Of a stretch of 27,119 nucleotides of DNA, positions 22,198 through 27,119 are shown piece after piece; positions within the stretch are counted from its first letter, which is position 1, and each line of letters starts with the position of its first letter. Position numbers and translations under genes: made by a program. The stretch spans positions 1 through 27,119 of the forward strand of contig JBAQUT010000035.1 in the NCBI GenBank assembly GCA_049297695.1, in the 5' to 3' direction. The notes below the pieces were generated by a model, which was not told the origin of the DNA, did no database searches, and was given only the letters and a program-made list of their open reading frames with translations. Source of the stretch: JACKLD01 sp049297695. GTDB taxonomy: Bacteria; Pseudomonadota; Alphaproteobacteria; UBA2136; UBA6156.

Positions 22198-24533
22198 CCA
22201 TTAAAAAGGTAGCTGTGATTGGTGCTGGCGTCATGGGAGCGGGGATAGCCGCTCAAGTGGCCAACGCTGGCGTGCCTGTAGTGCTGCTGGATATCCTCCC
22301 CAAAGACGTCCCGCTCAAGAAAAAAGGCAACGAAGACGCCCGCAACGCCGTAGCCTTGGGCGCCATCGCCAAGCTGAAAAAATCCAACCCCGCAGCCCTG
22401 ATGCACCCCAAAAACGCCAATCTGATTGAAGCAGGCAACACCACCGACGATTTGAACAAACTAAAAGATTGCGACTGGGTGATTGAAGCCGTCATTGAGC
22501 GACTGGACATCAAACAAGCCCTCTACAAAAGCATCTACATCCACGCCCCCAAAGCCATCGTCAGCAGCAACACCAGCACCATCCCGTTAGCCGATTTGGT
22601 CGGCACCATGCCCAAAGGCTTCCGCCAAAACTTCCTCATCACCCACTTCTTCAACCCCCCCCGCTACATGCGGCTTTTGGAAGTTGTGACAGGCCCCGAG
22701 ACCTCCCCCAAAGCCGTGGAGCGGGTCAGCACCTTTGCCGACATCTCCATGGGCAAAAGCATCGTACCTTGTGCGGATAGGCCCGGCTTCATCGCCAACC
22801 GCATCGGCACGTTCTGGCTCCATGCCGCCGTCACACTGGCCATCAAACACAACATCAGTGTGGAAGCAGCGGATGCCGTGCTGAGCAAACCCTTCGGCAT
22901 TCCCAAAACAGGCGTGTTCGGTCTGATTGATTTGGTGGGATTAGATTTGATTCCTCACGTTCTCGGAAGCCTCTCCAACACCCTCCCCAAATCGGATGCC
23001 TTCCACGCCCTCGGCCCCGCACCAGAATTGATGCACAAAATGATCGCCGACGGCCACACCGGCCGCAAAGGCAAAGGCGGGTTTTACAAGCAAGATGAAG
23101 CTAAAAACAAACTGGTCATCAACCTGCAAACCGGCCAGTATGCCAAAGCCACCCGCCCCAAACCCGCCGCGTTGGAAGCCAGCAAAAAAGGCGGCCTCCA
23201 AGCCCTCCTCAACCATCCATCCCCCGAAGCCACATATGCGTGGGAGGTGATGGGTCAAACCCTCGCCTACGCCGCCAGTTTGGTGGGCGAAGTGGCGGAA
23301 GATATCGAAAAAATTGATAGGGCCATGCGCCTCGGCTACAACTGGAAATACGGCCCGTTTGAACTCATCGATAAATTGGGCATCACTTCCATGATCGACC
23401 GCTTGGTGCGCGACGCCCGCAAAGTGGCCCCCATCCTCACCACCGCCCAAGGCCGCAAACTGTACCGCGAAGCCTTTGGCAAACGCGAATTCATGAACCT
23501 CAAAGGCAAATACCAGCCCATCGAGCGCCCCCTTGGCGTGCTGCTGTTAGAAGACATTAAACGCGCCACCAAACCGATTGTTCGGAATAACAGCGCCAGC
23601 ATTTGGGATTTGGGCGATGGCGTGGCCTGCCTGGAATTCCACTCCAAAATGAACAGCCTCAACGTGTTCAGCCTCGCCATGCTCCGCAAAGCCCCCGCAT
23701 TAGTCGCCAAACGCGGCTTCAAGGCGTTGGTCATCCACAACGAAGGCAGCAACTTCTCGGTGGGCGCCAACATCGGCATGCTCATGGTGGCCGCCCAACT
23801 CCACCTCTGGCCGTTTATTTCGTGGATTCTCTGGTACGGCCAAACCACCATGCAACGCATGAAGTACGCCCCCATTCCCATCGTGGCAGCCCCCTTTGGC
23901 ATGACACTGGGAGGAGGGTGCGAAACCGTGCTCCACACCCACAAAGTGGTGGCCCATGCCGAAACCTACATCGGTTTGGTAGAAGGCGGCGTGGGCATCA
24001 TCCCCGGCTGGGGCGGCTGCAAAGAGCTTTTGGGTCGGGCAACAGCCTGGCTGAAGGCCAAAGGCCCCATGCCTCCCTTGGTGCACGCGTTTGAAACCAT
24101 CGGCACCGCCAAAGTGGCCAAATCCGCCGCCGAAGCGAAAGACTTGATGTTCCTCCGCAAAGACGATGTGATTGTCATGAACCGCGACCGCGTGCTGTTT
24201 GAAGCCAAACGGGAAGCACTGGCCATGGTGAAAGACTTCAAGCCCCCCGAACCCTTCACCTACACCCCCGCAGGCCCGGCAGGCCTTACCGCCCTCACCT
24301 TGGCCCTGCATGACTTTGAATTGAAAGGCATGGTCACCCCCCACGACATCACCGTGGGCAAGTGGCTGGCCCGCACCCTCACCGGCGGGCCGGATGGCGA
24401 CCTCACCCGCCCCATCACGGAAGACGACATGTTGCGGCTGGAACGCGAAAGCTTCATCCCCCTCACCAAAACCAAGCAAACCTTGGCCCGCGTCAAGCAC
24501 ATGCTCACCAAAGGGAAACCTTTGCGGAATTAA
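22194..24533 (+). CDS. fadN: 3-hydroxyacyl-CoA dehydrogenase/enoyl-CoA hydratase, FadN type
   Basis: A 779-residue bifunctional enzyme catalysing hydration and NAD-dependent oxidation in beta-oxidation. The dehydrogenase comes first: Rossmann GAGVMGAG (10-17), THFFNPPRYM with His151, RPGFIANRIG (196-205) and the second helical domain with GRKGKGGFY. The crotonase domain is at the C-terminus (about 468-660): oxyanion-forming SVGANI (522-527), Glu577 in GGGCE, and Glu597 in LVEGGVGIIPGWGG. This order is that of B. subtilis FadN rather than E. coli FadB/FadJ, where the hydratase is N-terminal. Translationally coupled to the thiolase. Confidence 0.92.
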   Translation: MTIKKVAVIGAGVMGAGIAAQVANAGVPVVLLDILPKDVPLKKKGNEDARNAVALGAIAKLKKSNPAALMHPKNANLIEAGNTTDDLNKLKDCDWVIEAVIERLDIKQALYKSIYIHAPKAIVSSNTSTIPLADLVGTMPKGFRQNFLITHFFNPPRYMRLLEVVTGPETSPKAVERVSTFADISMGKSIVPCADRPGFIANRIGTFWLHAAVTLAIKHNISVEAADAVLSKPFGIPKTGVFGLIDLVGLDLIPHVLGSLSNTLPKSDAFHALGPAPELMHKMIADGHTGRKGKGGFYKQDEAKNKLVINLQTGQYAKATRPKPAALEASKKGGLQALLNHPSPEATYAWEVMGQTLAYAASLVGEVAEDIEKIDRAMRLGYNWKYGPFELIDKLGITSMIDRLVRDARKVAPILTTAQGRKLYREAFGKREFMNLKGKYQPIERPLGVLLLEDIKRATKPIVRNNSASIWDLGDGVACLEFHSKMNSLNVFSLAMLRKAPALVAKRGFKALVIHNEGSNFSVGANIGMLMVAAQLHLWPFISWILWYGQTTMQRMKYAPIPIVAAPFGMTLGGGCETVLHTHKVVAHAETYIGLVEGGVGIIPGWGGCKELLGRATAWLKAKGPMPPLVHAFETIGTAKVAKSAAEAKDLMFLRKDDVIVMNRDRVLFEAKREALAMVKDFKPPEPFTYTPAGPAGLTALTLALHDFELKGMVTPHDITVGKWLARTLTGGPDGDLTRPITEDDMLRLERESFIPLTKTKQTLARVKHMLTKGKPLRN

Positions 24534-24540
24534 ACGTCTC

Positions 24541-24607
24541 GGCGTCATTCCAGCGACGGAAACCTCAGCGAGCTTGCGAGCGCCAAGGTTTCCGGCAGGT
24601 GGAATCC
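24541..24607. repeat. palindromic intergenic repeat
   Basis: ATTCCA (24547-24552) pairs with TGGAAT (24600-24605), and GGAAACCT (24558-24565) pairs with AGGTTTCC (24586-24593), around a loop with GAGCTTGCGAGC. The element begins with GGCGTCATT, as does the repeat at 27049, and belongs to the general type of dispersed palindromic repeats starting GTCATT. It may act as the 3' end of the FadN mRNA. Confidence 0.6.
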
Positions 24608-24718
24608 CGCTTGCCTACCCACACCCCCCAAAGCCACACCCCACCCCCCATTCCACACCCCACCTGCTGACAAACCCCTCCCCCCACGCCACACTTCTCC
24701 CAAAAGAAGGCCCAACCC

Positions 24719-26995
24719 ATGCTCTTACCTCTCATGTCCCTCGCCGCCCTTGCCACCGTGTTCGGCGTGCCCCCCATCCGCCGCAACGTCATTTCCCGCT
24801 GGGCCTTACCCTTGGCCGCCAAACAGTTGCCCACCATCGGCGCCACCGAGCAAATCGCGCTGGATGCCGGAACCGTGTGGTGGGAAGGCGACCTCTTCCG
24901 CGGCAACCCGGATTGGAACAAACTCCTCAATTTCCGCGTGAAAGAGCTGACGGATGAGGAACAAGCCTTCCTGAACGGCCCCGTCGCCAAACTGTGCGAC
25001 ATGCTGGACGATTTCGAAATCGCCCAACTGCGAGATCTCCCCAAACCCGTCTGGCAGTTCATCAAAAAGAATAAGTTTTTGGGCATGATTATCCCCAAAG
25101 AATGGGGAGGTTTGGGCTTCTCCGCCGCCGCCCACAGCGCGGTGGTGGCCAAAATTTCCAGCGTCAGCTTCACCACAGCTGTCACCGTCATGGTGCCCAA
25201 CAGCCTTGGGCCAGGCGAACTGCTGCTCCGCTACGGCACCAAAAAACAGCAAGAACGCTACCTTGCCAAACTGGCGGTGGGCGATGAAATCCCCTGTTTC
25301 GGCCTTACCGAACCCCACGCGGGCAGCGATGCCGCCAACGGCCAAGCCTTTGGTATCGTCGGCCACGGCATTCATGAGGGCAAAAAAACGCTGGGCATCT
25401 ATCTCACCTTCTCCAAACGCTACATCACGCTGGCCCCCGTGGCCACGGTGGTGGGCTTGGCGTTTAAATTGAAAGACCCGGAACAACTTTTGGGCAATGA
25501 AACCGATTTGGGCATCACCCTCGCCCTCCTCCCCCGCAAAACCAAGGGGCTGGAAATCGGCCAACGCCACGACCCCATGGGCGCCCCGTTCCAAAACGGC
25601 CCTGTCAAAGGCCGCAACGTCTTCATCCCCATGGAATACGTCATCGGCGGCCAAGCCCAAATCGGCAACGGCTGGCGGATGCTCATGGAATGCCTCTCGG
25701 CAGGCCGCGGTATTTCCCTCCCCTCTCTCAGCGTGGGCGCCGCCCAACTCTCCACCCGCGCCCTCTCGGCCTATGGTTTGGTGAGGGAGCAATTCGGCAT
25801 GCCCATCGCCAAGTTTGAAGGCGTACGCGAACGCATGGCCGAAACCTTTGCCACCACGTACATGATGAACGCCACCCGCCGCCTCACCTGTGGTGCGGTG
25901 GATGCCGGCGAACACCCCAGCGTGGCCAGCGCCATCGCCAAAGCCTACCTTACCGAAGGCGCCCGCAACGCCATCAACAACGGGATGGATATTCTGGCGG
26001 GTGCCGCCATCTGCAAAGGCCCTAAAAACATCTTTGCCCGCATTTACGCCGCCATCCCCATCGGTATCACGGTGGAAGGCGCCAACATCCTCACCCGCAG
26101 CCTCATCGTGTTCGGCCAAGGGGCCATCCGCTGCCACCCGTATTTGCAGGCCGAGGTTGCCGCCATCCAAACCAAAAACGTTACTAAGTTCGATGCCGCC
26201 CTGTTCGGCCACATCGGCCACGTGGTCACGGGCGCCGTGCGCAGCCTGTTCCATGCCGTTACGTTCAGCTGGTACGCCCCCGCTCCCCGCAACATGTACG
26301 CCAAGCACTACAAACGCTTGGGCCGCTACTGCTCCGCCCTCAGCTTCATGGCGGATATGGGCCTCATCACGCTGGGCGGCGCCCTCAAGCGCAAAGAATA
26401 CCTCAGCGGCCGCTACGCCGATGCCTTTGCGTGGCTCTACCTCGCCAGCGCCACGCTGAAACAAGCCCACGACGACGGCCACATCCCCGCCCACAAACCG
26501 CTGGTGGATTACGTGCTCACCAAAGCCTATGTGGAGATCGAGCAAGGCCTGCAAGGCGTGCTCACCAACCTGCCCAACCGCCCCGCGGCATGGCTCGCCC
26601 GCGCCGTCACATTCCCGTTTGGGTTTTATGCCAAACCTGTGACGGATAAACTCCGCGATAAGGTGGTAGATACGGTACTAGATTCCACCCTCCCCGTGCG
26701 CGATGCCCTGACCGACATCATCGCCATCCCCGGCCCCAAAGCCCCGGGCCTTGGCCAACTGGAAGACGCCTACCGCCAAACCGTGGCCACGGCCGAACTC
26801 CGCAAAAAGTTCACCAAATTGGTGCGCTTGGGCACGGTGGAAGGCGCCACGCTGGAAGACCAAATGGCCTACGCGGTGGATGCCAAACACCTCACCCAGG
26901 CCGACGCCCGCACGCTCTGGAGCGCCCACATGGCGCGGGATGAGGCCATCCAAGTCTCCGCCTTCAGCGTGGAAGACCACGCCGAGCTGAAGTAA
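24719..26995 (+). CDS. fadE: acyl-CoA dehydrogenase, FadE type
   Basis: A 758-residue FAD-dependent dehydrogenase that forms trans-2-enoyl-CoA in the first beta-oxidation step. It matches the long FadE form (E. coli FadE is 814 residues): the N-terminal hydrophobic segment (1-16) may anchor it to the membrane, then PPIRRNVIS, ATEQIALDAGTVWWEGDLF (42-60), VPNSLGPGELLLRYGT and IPCFGLTEPHAGSDA (191-205) in the acyl-CoA dehydrogenase core. A long C-terminal extension of the DUF1974 type follows to the end. The ATG follows AGAAGG by eight bases. A 185-base spacer with a palindromic repeat separates it from fadN, so it may have its own promoter. Confidence 0.93.
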   Translation: MLLPLMSLAALATVFGVPPIRRNVISRWALPLAAKQLPTIGATEQIALDAGTVWWEGDLFRGNPDWNKLLNFRVKELTDEEQAFLNGPVAKLCDMLDDFEIAQLRDLPKPVWQFIKKNKFLGMIIPKEWGGLGFSAAAHSAVVAKISSVSFTTAVTVMVPNSLGPGELLLRYGTKKQQERYLAKLAVGDEIPCFGLTEPHAGSDAANGQAFGIVGHGIHEGKKTLGIYLTFSKRYITLAPVATVVGLAFKLKDPEQLLGNETDLGITLALLPRKTKGLEIGQRHDPMGAPFQNGPVKGRNVFIPMEYVIGGQAQIGNGWRMLMECLSAGRGISLPSLSVGAAQLSTRALSAYGLVREQFGMPIAKFEGVRERMAETFATTYMMNATRRLTCGAVDAGEHPSVASAIAKAYLTEGARNAINNGMDILAGAAICKGPKNIFARIYAAIPIGITVEGANILTRSLIVFGQGAIRCHPYLQAEVAAIQTKNVTKFDAALFGHIGHVVTGAVRSLFHAVTFSWYAPAPRNMYAKHYKRLGRYCSALSFMADMGLITLGGALKRKEYLSGRYADAFAWLYLASATLKQAHDDGHIPAHKPLVDYVLTKAYVEIEQGLQGVLTNLPNRPAAWLARAVTFPFGFYAKPVTDKLRDKVVDTVLDSTLPVRDALTDIIAIPGPKAPGLGQLEDAYRQTVATAELRKKFTKLVRLGTVEGATLEDQMAYAVDAKHLTQADARTLWSAHMARDEAIQVSAFSVEDHAELK

Positions 26996-27018
26996 ACTGA
27001 AACCGACTGAAAGCGGGT

Positions 27019-27039
27019 GCAGGGGGTGGAACCCCCTGC
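27019..27039. terminator. hairpin after fadE
   Basis: GCAGGGGGT (27019-27027) and ACCCCCTGC (27031-27039) form a perfect 9-bp stem with a 3-base loop, 24 bases after the fadE stop. There is no T-run, so termination would be weak or Rho-assisted; it may also protect the mRNA 3' end. Confidence 0.5.
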
Positions 27040-27048
27040 CGCCCACTG

Positions 27049-27119
27049 GGCGTCATTGCGAGGAGGACAAGCGCAAAGCGCGTCCGACGCGGCAATCTCC
27101 CAACTTGCAACTTGGGAGA
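27049..27119. repeat. dispersed palindromic repeat, cut by the window edge
   Basis: Starts GGCGTCATTGCGAGGAG and includes the hairpin GGAC...GTCC around AAGCGCAAAGCGC, then GACGCGGCAATCTCC. The pattern CGTCATTGCGAG...GCGGCAATC is a well-known kind of dispersed intergenic repeat in many bacteria. A second small repeat follows (CTCCCAACTTG/CAACTTGGGAG). The element continues beyond the window. Confidence 0.6.

Overview
The window looks like a chromosomal segment of an aerobic member of the Pseudomonadota, possibly an alphaproteobacterium. The class cannot be fixed from the sequence alone. Pointers are an aa3-type cytochrome c oxidase operon, a long FadE-type acyl-CoA dehydrogenase, the translational GTPase TypA/BipA and a tRNA-Leu with an encoded CCA end. 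The backbone is C/G-rich and most genes are tightly packed, with ATGA, TGATG or TAATG junctions.

Region 1 (about 40-7667) is an AT-richer genomic island inserted at the 3' end of tRNA-Leu(CAG). A near-copy of the tRNA 3' end lies at 40-56. Just outside it, at 6-31, is a strong hairpin that would be the natural terminator of the tRNA, so the island seems to sit between the tRNA and its terminator. All island genes read leftwards. A tyrosine recombinase next to the tRNA overlaps a 487-residue protein that has, in order, the motifs of a single-subunit (T7 RNA polymerase/PolA-like) polymerase. Then come about 630 bp of structured non-coding DNA, a secreted protein coupled to a lipoprotein-like gene broken by one TGA, and a three-gene overlapping cassette: an ASCH protein, a PIN-GNAT-PUA-like fusion and a P-loop kinase-like protein. 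TGTACCA heptamers cluster at both island ends, as expected for recombinase arm sites. The island resembles a small integrative replicon carrying a possible RNA-targeting conflict module.

Region 2 (7667-12634, minus strand) holds tRNA-Leu, a membrane-protein gene broken by one TAG, and a cox operon in the order coxB, coxA, three small single-helix proteins, an AT-rich EamA-type membrane gene and coxC. Subunit I has the YSHPAV signature of type A2 oxidases. No CtaG or heme O synthase gene is present.

Region 3 (12635-16629) starts with a hairpin-rich divergent spacer. It continues with typA, an AT-richer pair (CofE-like ligase with a disrupted N-terminus, coupled to a DHFR-like reductase) and an HD-domain nucleotidase-like gene.

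Region 4 (16882-26995, plus strand) is a fatty-acid activation and beta-oxidation cluster: a PlsC-like acyltransferase fused to an alpha/beta hydrolase, FadD, thiolase, a FadN-type dehydrogenase/hydratase and FadE. Together these activate long-chain fatty acids and carry out all four beta-oxidation steps, feeding the respiratory chain encoded nearby. Its intergenic gaps hold palindromic repeat elements.
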